Below, piece after piece: positions 31,701-39,469 of a stretch of DNA of 64,000 bases. The notes under the pieces were generated by a model that did no database searches, was not told the DNA's origin, and was given only the letters and a program-made list of their open reading frames with translations. Source of the DNA: JARFQW01 sp963842955 (GTDB lineage Bacteria > Pseudomonadota > Gammaproteobacteria > Steroidobacterales > XN24); contig CAWJIJ010000010.1 in assembly GCA_963842955.1 (NCBI GenBank), positions 124,001-188,000 of the forward strand, read 5' to 3'. Within the stretch, counting starts at the first letter, position 1. The number at the start of each line of letters is the position of its first letter. The translations under genes and the position numbers were made by a program.

Positions 31701-31861
31701 GACTGGCCGCGGTCATTGTCGGCGGCCTGAGCGTCAGCACCCTGTTTACCCTCATTCTGCTGCCCAGCCTTTTGCGCATCGGCGAATCCCGACCCGACCC
31801 CGCGGCTACGTTATCCGCTGCCGGGCCCGCGGCCGGTCAGCTGGCCCACCGTGAACCCTGA
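28760..31861 (+). CDS. RND-family efflux pump, third in the window (frame broken twice)
   Basis: The reading starts at GTG 28760 and needs two corrections. A G is missing from the G-run at 29016-29021, where one more G gives RGGGTITLNFDV. One T is extra at 29416-29418, where removal gives SGGFSDVGRRRYTI. The corrected product is about 1033 residues, normal for RND. It has the relay helix GMVLDAAIVVLENIVRLRE and the C-terminal VVNNAILLVHQTRQAERHG. It belongs to a different RND branch from the two pumps at 13.3-19.6 kb. It is coupled to the adaptor gene that follows (TGATG at 31859-31863). Confidence 0.85.
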
Positions 31862-32947
31862 TGGACTCCATGACGATACGAATCCCTTCCATTGTGTCCG
31901 CCCTCGCCTGGCCCGTCGCCACCGTCGGAGCCTTGTTGCTGGCACCGGTAGCCGATGCGCAGCAGGGACCGCCTCCGCCGTCCGTCCGGGTGGCCGAAGC
32001 CCGCCTGATGGAGCTTGCCCCCGTTATCCAGGTTCCTGGCACGGTAATCAGCCGCAACGATGCGCGGCTGGCCTCGGAGGTGGCCGGGCGCCTGGTCTAC
32101 GTGGCCGAGGTCGGCACCCGTATCGAAGCGGGACAGCCGGTCGCACGAATCGACGACCGGGATCTGGCCCTGCAACTCAAGGAGAACCAGAGCCTGGTGG
32201 CCCGGGAGCAAAGCCGCATGGGATTTCTGCAGCGGGAAGCGGAGAGACTGCGCAAGCTGGCTGCAGAGAACATCGCGGCAAAAAACCGCCTGGACGAAAT
32301 CGAGTCCGAGCTCTCGGTGGCCATCAACGACATCAGCGTGGCGCAGGCCCGCCTGGGCCAGATCCAGCTTCAGATGGAGAAAAGCGCCATCGTTGCCCCC
32401 TTCCCCGGCGTGGTCACCGAGCGCCTGCGCACCCCCGGCGAGCACACCGGAATAGGCGATGACATCGCCCGCCTGGTTCAGCCGGACAGCCTGGAGGTCA
32501 TAGCCCGCGCGCCCCTGGGCTCGATCGCGTTCGTCAGCACGGGAAGCGAACTGCCCATGCATGAGCCAGTGGCATTCGGGCGTCGGGACGGTACGTACTA
32601 TCGTGCCGTTCGGCGACGGTCGCTCCCACATGTTCGAGCTGCGAATCGACGTATCTCCCGTACCCTGGCGAGTCGGCGAAAGCGTCCGCCTGGCCGTGCC
32701 GACCGCAGAACCCGTCGAGGTCCTTGCCGTTCCCCGGGACGCGCTGGTCCTGCGCCGCGACGGCGCGACCGTCTTCAGAGTGAACAGCGAAGGGGCTGCC
32801 GAGCGGGTGGAAGTAGAGCCCGGCCTTGGCGACGGCGCGATGATAGGCGTTACAGGGGGCCTCCGAAGCGGCGACCGGGTGGTGGTGCGCGGCGCCGAGC
32901 GCCTTCGTCCGGGTCAGACCGTTACGGTCCTCGACGATTCGGCTTGA
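31861..32947 (+). CDS. RND efflux periplasmic adaptor (frame broken near 32590)
   Basis: Signal peptide ending near ADA-QQG, with no lipobox, so unlike the first two adaptors it is probably not lipidated. Lipoyl halves EVAGRLVYVAEVGTRIEAGQ and VAPFPGVVTERLRTPGEH flank a helical hairpin (about 100-165). The frame shifts by one base between about 32575 and 32600. The second frame continues with TVRTIVPFGDGRSHMFELRI, the beta-barrel, and a C-terminal domain ending QTVTVLDDSA. Total length is about 361 residues, the family norm. It follows its pump gene with a one-base overlap; pump-then-adaptor order is less common than adaptor-then-pump. Confidence 0.82.
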
Positions 32948-33028
32948 GAGAGCGGCGGGCGGCCCCGAGCGCACCCGGGGACGATCCCGGAAAACCGGAC
33001 CGGCGTCGCCCCGCTCCCGATCCGGATC

Positions 33029-34001
33029 TCAGAGTCGGAACCCCAGGGCCGCCAGGTCGACGTTGCCCCCGGTGAGGATGATCCCCACCCGTTGCTCCCG
33101 GATATCCAGTGTCCCGGCGGACAGCGCCGCCAGCGGTACCGCCGCGGACGGTTCGAGCACGAGCTTCAGGCGTTCCCAGAGTGTCTGCATCGCGGGAAGT
33201 ATCGCGGCTTCCTCCGCAAGAATGATGCCGTCGAGGAGCTGGCGCATGAGCGCAAAATTGCGTTCGCCGATCGAGGCCCGCAGGCCGTCGGCAATGGTAG
33301 CGGGCGCATCCAGGCGGACCCGCTGGCCGGTCTCGAGGCTGCGCAGCGCGTCGTCGGCGGCAGCAGGTTCGGCGGCGTAGACCCGCGCTTCGGGCCGGCA
33401 GGCGCGAACCGCCAGTGCCGTTCCCGAAATGAGACCGCCACCCCCCACCGGGGCAATCACCAGGTCCAGATCCGGCACCTCCTCAAGCAGTTCAAGGGCC
33501 GCCGTGCCCTGGCCCGCGATGACCAGCGCATCGTCATACGGATGCACGAGGGTCGCTCCGGTCTCGGCAACGATTGCTTCGAGAGCCGCTTCGCGGCCAG
33601 CCAGCGTCGGTGGACAGTCCACGACAGTCGCGCCGTAGCGAGCGACGGCCGCACGTTTTACCGCCGGTGCGTTCTCGGGCACGACCACCCAGGCCGGGAT
33701 CCCGCGTGTTGCCGCAGCCAGCGCAAGGGCCGCGCCGTGGTTGCCGGAGGAATGAGTCGCGACACCCCGCGCAGCCACCCCGGACTCGAGGGCCAGGACG
33801 GCATTGGCCGCACCCCTTGCCTTGAAGGCGCCGACCCGCTGCAGGTTCTCGCATTTGAAGAACAGTTCGGCGCCAAAGTCGGCATCCAGCGATCGGCTGG
33901 TCAACACGGGCGTGCGATGCACGTGGCCCGCGATCCGCTCGTGCTGCCGCCGCCACATCGGCAAACTCGGGCAGCACGGGCAAACGGGGGACGGCGCTCA
34001 T
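33029..34001 (-). CDS. PLP-dependent threonine/serine dehydratase-like enzyme (frame broken near 33953)
   Basis: Fold-type II PLP enzyme. The PLP lysine is in GAFKARGAANAV, the phosphate-binding glycine loop is VGGGGLISG, and the substrate loop is THSSGNHGAAL. Relatives deaminate threonine or serine, or racemise serine; motifs alone do not separate these. The continuous frame begins only at about 33958 (MWRRQHER). A better start is the ATG at 34001, which overlaps the orn stop as ATGA. Removing one G from GTGG near 33953 gives PEFADVRRQHERIAGHVH, the family's usual N-terminus. It would then be coupled to orn. Confidence 0.8.
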
Positions 34002-34546
34002 AACAGGCGAAACAGCCGTTCGCGATACCAGGCCAGTTCGCTGATGGAGTCTCGAATGTCATCCATGGCCCGGTGGCTGGAGGTCTTGCTGAAGCCCGCT
34101 GCCACATCGGGCGCCCACCGCCGCGCAAGCTCCTTGAGGGTGCTGACGTCCAGGTTGCGGTAGTGGAAGAAACGCTCCAGTTCGGGCATCCAGCGTGCGA
34201 GAAACCGCCGGTCCTGGCAGATACTGTTGCCGCACATCGGAGACGTGGCCGGCTCCAGGTGCTGGCCGAGAAACGCCAGCGTGGACTTCTCGGCTTCCTG
34301 CTCGCTCAGTCGGCTGGCGCGTACCCGGTCGGTGAGTCCGGAGCGCCCGTGCTGGCTCGTGTTCCACTCATCCATCCCGTCCAGAATCTCGTCGGCCTGG
34401 TGGATCACCAGCTCCGGCCCTTCCGCAATGACGTTGAGTTGCTTGTCCGTAACCAAGGTGGCAATCTCGATCACCCGATCGTGGTCCGGCCGCAAACCCG
34501 TCATTTCCAGGTCGATCCAGATGAGATGTTCCGAGTCCTTAGCCAT
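33998..34546 (-). CDS. orn: oligoribonuclease
   Basis: 182 residues from ATG 34546, six bases after AAGGGG. DEDDh 3'-5' exoribonuclease: the acidic pair in IDLEMTGL, the Asp region in CGNSICQDRRF, and the His-Asp pair in SSHRAMDDIRDS. Orn degrades RNA dinucleotides and pGpG, the last step of RNA and cyclic-di-GMP turnover, and is essential in many gammaproteobacteria. It is divergent from rsgA (a conserved gammaproteobacterial pairing), with only 26 bases between the starts, so their promoters must overlap each other's 5' ends. Confidence 0.95.
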   Translation of the reverse strand: MAKDSEHLIWIDLEMTGLRPDHDRVIEIATLVTDKQLNVIAEGPELVIHQADEILDGMDEWNTSQHGRSGLTDRVRASRLSEQEAEKSTLAFLGQHLEPATSPMCGNSICQDRRFLARWMPELERFFHYRNLDVSTLKELARRWAPDVAAGFSKTSSHRAMDDIRDSISELAWYRERLFRLL

Positions 34547-34572
34547 GCCCATCCCCTTGGTATTCTCCACGG

Positions 34573-35562
34573 GTGTGGAAATTGACGGATGTGAGTTTAC
34601 CAGAGGGCGCCATTGGCCAGCCTCGCAGAAAACCCGTGAGTCCCGCCGACGAAGCTGATAGCGAGTCCCCGGCCAAGGGGCGAATCGCTGCCTCATTCGG
34701 ACGCCGGGTCGTGGTCGAGGACCACGCCGGTAAGCGTCATCCCGCCATGCTGGCCAAGCGCCGCCTCAAGGTCGTGTGCGGAGACCGGGTGTGCTGGAGA
34801 ACGGCCCCGGGCGGCGACGCGGAAGTAATAGAGCGCCTTGAGCGGGAAAACGCCCTGACCCGCCCGGACAGTCGCGGCCGGACGGAAACCCTGGCCGCCA
34901 ACCTGACCGCCGTTGCCGTCGTGTGCAGCCCCCGCCCGGCGGCCGACTTGTTCATCATTGACCGATACCTGGCTGCCGCGGAACACATGGGCGTTCGAGG
35001 CCTGGTGGTCATGAACAAAAACGATCTGGACGGCGCAGCTGATCTGGCGGGTCGGCTTGCAGCCTACCGGCCCGTCGGCTATCCGGTGGTGAGCGTCAGC
35101 GCCCGGGACAGGAGAGGCATCGAGTCCCTGGCGGCCGCCCTCGCCGGAGAAACGGCGATCCTCGTCGGACAATCCGGGGTCGGCAAATCCTCGCTGATCA
35201 ACACCCTTTGTCCGGACGCGCAGATGGACACCGCGGCCCTGTCCGATGCCAGCGACGAAGGCCGCCATACGACGACGGCCTCGGTGCTGCATCCGCTCCC
35301 CGGGCATGGCGCTCTGATCGACTCACCAGGCGTTCGCGACTACGCGCCCGGCCTGTGTCCACGCAACGAGGTCCAGCATGGCTTCCGCGAATTTCGCGGT
35401 CCCGCCGCCAGCTGCCGGTTCGGCAACTGCATGCACCTGCAGGAACCCGTTTGCGAGGTGAAAGCCGCCGTCGAGGCCGGCGCCATCGACCCCAGGCGAT
35501 ATGAAAGCTACCGGCGTCTCGTCCGCCTTGTCGACCAGCTCGGACGTCCCGACTGGGCATAG
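34573..35562 (+). CDS. rsgA: small ribosomal subunit biogenesis GTPase RsgA
   Basis: Up to 329 residues; GTG at 34573 or, equally possible, GTG at 34591. It is a circularly permuted GTPase with an N-terminal OB fold. The motif order is G4 (NKNDL), then G5-like (VSVSA), then G1 (GQSGVGKSSL), G2 (RHTTT) and G3 (DSPGV). The C-terminal zinc-binding region is CRFGNCMHLQEPVCEV. RsgA binds the 30S subunit and checks its decoding centre late in maturation. It is divergent from orn and convergent with recR. Confidence 0.95.
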   Translation: MWKLTDVSLPEGAIGQPRRKPVSPADEADSESPAKGRIAASFGRRVVVEDHAGKRHPAMLAKRRLKVVCGDRVCWRTAPGGDAEVIERLERENALTRPDSRGRTETLAANLTAVAVVCSPRPAADLFIIDRYLAAAEHMGVRGLVVMNKNDLDGAADLAGRLAAYRPVGYPVVSVSARDRRGIESLAAALAGETAILVGQSGVGKSSLINTLCPDAQMDTAALSDASDEGRHTTTASVLHPLPGHGALIDSPGVRDYAPGLCPRNEVQHGFREFRGPAASCRFGNCMHLQEPVCEVKAAVEAGAIDPRRYESYRRLVRLVDQLGRPDWA

Positions 35563-35595
35563 GACAAGTTCGTTTCCTGCTGCAGGAACCCGGTG

Positions 35596-36195
35596 TCAGC
35601 CAATGCTCTGCCGGCCGGCGAAGGCGTGGGCGAGCGTACCGCTGTCCACGAACTCCAGCTCGCCGCCGACCGGAACTCCGTGGGCGATGCGCGTCGCGCG
35701 AACACCGTTTTCCTCGCACACGTCCGCGATAAAACGGGCGGTGGCTTCACCTTCCACGGTGGGATTGGTCGCGAGAATCGCTTCGGTCACCTCCTCCCCG
35801 GCGAGGATCGTTTCCAGCCGATCGAGGCCAAGTTCTGCCGGACCGATCCCGTCCAGCGGAGAAAGGTGGCCCATGAGCACGAAATAGCGTCCACGGTAGG
35901 GCGTGGACTGCTCAACAGCCATGACGTCCGCCGGCGTCTCGACAATGCACAGTGCAGCCGCGTCACGAGAAGGGTCTGCACATACCACGCAGGTTTCGGA
36001 CTCGGTGAACATCCGGCAACGGCTGCATTCCCCAATACCTTCCATGGCGGCGGATAACGCCGCCGCCAGCCCCAGCCCTGCCTGCCGGTCGCGCTCCAGG
36101 AGATGGAACGCCATGCGTTGCGCTGAGCGGGGGCCGACCCCGGGCAAGGACTTCAACCCGTCAATAAGCTGCATTAAAAGTGGAGTGTAATGCAT
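35596..36195 (-). CDS. recR: recombination mediator RecR
   Basis: 199 residues, standard length. The N-terminal helix-hairpin-helix (LKSLPGVGPRSAQRMAFHLL) is followed by the zinc finger CSRCRMFTESETCVVC, a Toprim domain (CIVETPADVMAVE, NPTVEGEATA) and a C-terminal dimer segment with RIAHGVPVGGELEFVD. RecR works with RecO, and in some species RecF, to load RecA on gapped DNA. It is the last gene of the dnaX-ybaB-recR operon, 3 bases after ybaB. Confidence 0.97.
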   Translation of the reverse strand: MHYTPLLMQLIDGLKSLPGVGPRSAQRMAFHLLERDRQAGLGLAAALSAAMEGIGECSRCRMFTESETCVVCADPSRDAAALCIVETPADVMAVEQSTPYRGRYFVLMGHLSPLDGIGPAELGLDRLETILAGEEVTEAILATNPTVEGEATARFIADVCEENGVRATRIAHGVPVGGELEFVDSGTLAHAFAGRQSIG

Positions 36196-36198
36196 TGA

Positions 36199-36522
36199 CT
36201 AGATTGGCATTTTAAATCCCGGCGGGAGATTCATCCCGGTTGCCATGGTGGAGAACTTCTCCTTGACCATGGCCTCCACCCGGCGAACCGCATCATTGCA
36301 GGCGGCGGCCACCAGGTCTTCCAGCATTTCCTTGTCATCCCCAACGAGGCTGTCATCGATGGTGACCTGGCGAACTTCGTGGCGACCGTTCATCGTCACC
36401 CTGACCATGCCCGCGCCGGCTTCGCCGGTGACCTCATGGTTGCCGAGTTCGGCCTGGGCCTTCTCCATGTCCGCCTGCATTTTCTGCGCCTGACGCATGA
36501 GTTGTCCGATTGCGCCTTTCAT
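36199..36522 (-). CDS. ybaB: YbaB/EbfC nucleoid-associated protein
   Basis: 107 residues, the normal size. It has the family pattern GQLMRQAQKMQADMEKAQ, a central EVTGEAGAGMVRVTMNGRHE, and a hydrophobic Pro/Met-rich tail. YbaB forms dimers that bind DNA with little sequence preference. A very strong ribosome-binding site (AAGGAGG) precedes the ATG, whose first base is the last base of the dnaX stop codon (TGATG). The position between dnaX and recR is conserved in many bacteria. Confidence 0.95.
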   Translation of the reverse strand: MKGAIGQLMRQAQKMQADMEKAQAELGNHEVTGEAGAGMVRVTMNGRHEVRQVTIDDSLVGDDKEMLEDLVAAACNDAVRRVEAMVKEKFSTMATGMNLPPGFKMPI

Positions 36523-38227
36523 CAGTGAGACCTCCTTGCGGTGTCGTTTTCGGTTGCGTCGGGTTCGATAGGTCGAACAGAGTTCGGGTCCACAGTGGCG
36601 CCGAAAGCCTCCTGCATGGCCCGGATGTTGGGATCCGTCTGGATGGATTCCTCTGCCTGGCGCTGACGCAAGGCGGTTTGCGCTCGCTCCCGCTGTGCGG
36701 GCGTCTGCCCCGGGCCACCGCCGATTTCGATGCGCAACCTGACCTTCTCGCCAAAGTGTCGTTCGAGTGCCTGCGCCAGGCGCCCTTTCAGCGCGTCGGT
36801 CAGCAGGTGCTCGCAGGCTGGGTCCAGTTCCAGCTGGACCGTACCCGCGGCACGTTCCACGAGCAGGCAATTGGCGGCGAGCTGTCGGGCCATGCCCTTC
36901 AGCGGCAAGGCCTCCATCAGGGCCGGCCAGTCACCCGGGTCGGGATTCCCCTCCCGCTCAACGGGGGCTTCTCGCCCCTCGTCTGCCGTTGCGGGATTTG
37001 CAGGCGCCTTCCTGGTTCGAGGTGGCGGCGGCGTCGAGGCGGTTTCGACAACCTGCTGACTCGCCGTCGCCTTTTTCGCCGCGGACCGAGGCGGGGCTTT
37101 TCCCGTGGCACCCTGGCCCGCAGATGAGCCGGCAGCCGGCCCGGACCCGGCGGAGGCCTTCGCCGGCGCGAAGGCCAGCAGTCTCAGCATGACCATCTCG
37201 AACCCGAGCCTGGGAGACGGTGCAAGTTCCAGGTCACGCTTGCCGTGCAAAATGATCTCGTAATTGAGCTGAACGTCTTCCGCCCGAAGAGGGCAGCAAG
37301 CTCGGTAGCCTCGACGTCATCCGCCGCCTCGGGCACCCATTGTGCGATCGCGACTTTCTGCAGCAGCGCCGCCATCTGGTCGAGGGCCGCGGTGTAGTCC
37401 GGGGCGCGCTCGTCCATTGCGGCAACCTCGGCAAGTATGGCGGCAGCATCGTCGGCGGCTACCGCCCGCAGCAGGCCGTGGACATGAGTCTGCTCGATAG
37501 TGCCGAGCATGGCGCCGATCTCGCCGGCCTCCAGGCGGCCGTCGCCGAAGGCCGCGGCCTGGTCCAGCAGGCTCAGGGCATCCCGCAAACTGCCGTCAGC
37601 GGCCCGTGCCAGCAGCTGCAGCGAACCTTCGTCGCTGGCGATCTTTTCGACGTCCGTGACTTCGACCAGCCGTCCCTGAATAAGGGACTCCGGAAGCCGT
37701 TTCAGATTGAACTGCAGGCAACGGGACAGGACCGTTACCGGCAATCGCTGGGGATCCGTCGTTGCAAACAGGAACTTCACATGGGGCGGCGGTTCTTCGA
37801 GTGTCTTCAGCAGCGCATTAAAGGAATGCCCGGAGAGCATGTGGACCTCATCGATCAGGTACACCTTGTAGCGCCCCCGAGTCGGGGTGTACTGAACGTT
37901 CTCCAGCAGTTCCCGGGTGTCATCCACCTTCGTGCGCGAAGCCGCGTCCACCTCGATGAGGTCCACAAAGCGGCCGTCGTCGATATCCCGGCAAGCGGCG
38001 CATTCACCGCAGGGCGTGGACGACACGCCCTCCTCGCAGTTCAGGGCCTTGGCGAAAATTCTCGCGATCGTGGTCTTTCCGACCCCGCGGGTGCCGGTAA
38101 ACAGATAGGCATGATGGAGCCGGTCGCTGTCGAGCGCATGGATGAGCGCCCTGAGGACATGTTCCTGCCCCACGAGGTCTGCGAACTGCCGCGGCCGCCA
38201 CTTTCGAGCCAGCGCCTGATAAGTCAT
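36522..38227 (-). CDS. dnaX: DNA polymerase III subunits tau/gamma (frame broken near 37280)
   Basis: Clamp-loader ATPase. Start ATG 38227 (MTYQALARKWRPRQF). It has Walker A GTRGVGKTT, a zinc module (CGECAAC), Walker B LIDEVHML and sensor motif LLKTLEEPP. The frame stops making sense after ELAALFGR. At 37280-37281 the minus strand reads GGAAG where GGGAAG would give FGREDVQLNYEI, and the frame then runs to the end: domain III, a Pro/Ala-rich linker and the tau C-terminus. The corrected product is about 568 residues. The break is inside a folded domain, not at the site of the programmed E. coli frameshift, so an error is more likely than regulation. Confidence 0.93.
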
Positions 38228-38296
38228 GAAATCCCCGGGAACGGAGTAGTCAGAACGAGGGGCAAGTTTACCAGACGGCCCGGGCCTGACCCGAAA

Positions 38297-38412
38297 GGGT
38301 GGCGGCCCGCGCCAGCCACATCCCGGCACCCGGTCGCACCGCTACCGCTGCTCCCTTCCGGGCCTGACGGAATTCACGGCTGACCGTCGCGAGAGGACCA
38401 ACGCGAGCCACC
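38297..38412 (-). ncRNA. ffs: signal recognition particle RNA (4.5S, bacterial small type)
   Basis: The minus strand carries the SRP hairpin signature GTCAGGCCCGGAAGGGAGCA with the matching distal side GTGCCGGGATGTGGCTGGC. GTTGGTCCTCTCGCGACG, nearly the E. coli 4.5S sequence, lies on the 5' side. The ends pair as GGTGGC with GCCACC, setting the length at about 116 bases. The RNA forms the SRP with Ffh and directs membrane proteins to the translocon. Location immediately upstream of dnaX, on the same strand, is a common arrangement. The exact ends are estimated from the terminal pairing. Confidence 0.93.
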
Positions 38413-38515
38413 ATTGAAGGGGCGTTGACGCCCGGAGGGGCGCTCGCGGCGCGCATGTTAGCACGGGGCCTCGGCCCGGGGGTGACGGACGCTCCTGGCA
38501 GCGATGACGGACCCG

Positions 38516-39469
38516 CTAGCCGTTGGCCCCAAGGTGGCGCGCCTTGGCCTTGTCTGAAATATGGAACTTCACGTCCAGGTACCGGAACACCGCGGTGGGT
38601 ACATCCACGTCGCAGGTCGCTTCCAGGCCCTCGAACCCGGGGGAAGAATTGACCTCGCAGATCCGGAAGCCCACCTCGTCGTCGTAGAGAAAATCCAGCC
38701 CGGCCATGTCCATGCCGAGCACCCGCATGACCTCGGCCACCGAGAACTCGTTCTTCGGACCCCATTCAAAGGGCTTGGCGGTTCCCCCCTGGGAATAGTT
38801 GGACTTGAAGCCGCTCGCCGCGATCCGCTCCATTGCGCTGATGATACGTGTCCCGACCGCAAGAATACGCACATCCCGGCCGCGGCTCTCGGACAGATAC
38901 TGCTGCAAGACCAGGCGAGCCTCGGGGTTGTTGGCCTGCACGAACTGCAGCAGGTCATCCAGGCCCTTCTTGTCTTCGCTCAGGTACACCCCACTGCCCT
39001 GTGTCCCGACGAGGGTCTTGACGACGACCGGAAACCCCAGCTCCTCTTCCACCATGTCCGTGTCCACGGGAAACTTCACGAGCAGTGTCTTCGGTACCGG
39101 AAATCCGTGATCGGCGAGGACCTGAAGCTGGTGCAGCTTGTCCTGGGCCAGCGCTACGGCATCGGCGCCGTTCAGGCAGAAAACGCCGAGGTGCTCCAGG
39201 TGGCGAATCACGGCCAGGGCGAAATAGCCGGTCATCGAACCCAGGCGAGGAATCACGAAGTCCGGCAGCGGCACCGGCTCGCCGGCGACCGCGATGGCGT
39301 CGCCCCCCTCGGCATTGACCAGCAGGTTCACGTCATCCGGATCCACGACGGTGAGCTCATAGCCGTGACGGGGAGCCACCTCCAGGAAACGATCGATCTC
39401 GTAGGACTCCTGTTTCACCAGGCCGGGTTCCGGCCGGTACAAGAGCCATCCGCGGGCCAGTGCACTCAT
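38516..39469 (-). CDS. RimK-like ATP-grasp ligase
   Basis: 317 residues. ATP-grasp features: VVVKTLVGTQGSGVYL (phosphate-binding loop), RLVLQQYLSESRGRDVRILA, and metal-binding VNSSPGFEG near residue 274. The closest recognisable group is RimK/glutathione-synthase-like amino acid ligases, which join a carboxylate to an amine using ATP. The substrate is not readable. Its start overlaps the stop region of the fusion transporter by 4 bases, and the transporter is upstream in the operon, so the two are probably made together. Confidence 0.88.
   Translation of the reverse strand: MSALARGWLLYRPEPGLVKQESYEIDRFLEVAPRHGYELTVVDPDDVNLLVNAEGGDAIAVAGEPVPLPDFVIPRLGSMTGYFALAVIRHLEHLGVFCLNGADAVALAQDKLHQLQVLADHGFPVPKTLLVKFPVDTDMVEEELGFPVVVKTLVGTQGSGVYLSEDKKGLDDLLQFVQANNPEARLVLQQYLSESRGRDVRILAVGTRIISAMERIAASGFKSNYSQGGTAKPFEWGPKNEFSVAEVMRVLGMDMAGLDFLYDDEVGFRICEVNSSPGFEGLEATCDVDVPTAVFRYLDVKFHISDKAKARHLGANG

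Noticed and set aside
28760..33964. Region of genuine pseudogenes or a degraded island
   Set aside because: Both sides of each break keep intact domains, and similar one-base breaks occur in essential genes, so errors are more likely.
37184..38227. Programmed ribosomal frameshift in dnaX as in E. coli (gamma/tau)
   Set aside because: The break lies inside folded domain III and lacks an A-rich slippery heptamer; a missing G in a G-run explains it better.
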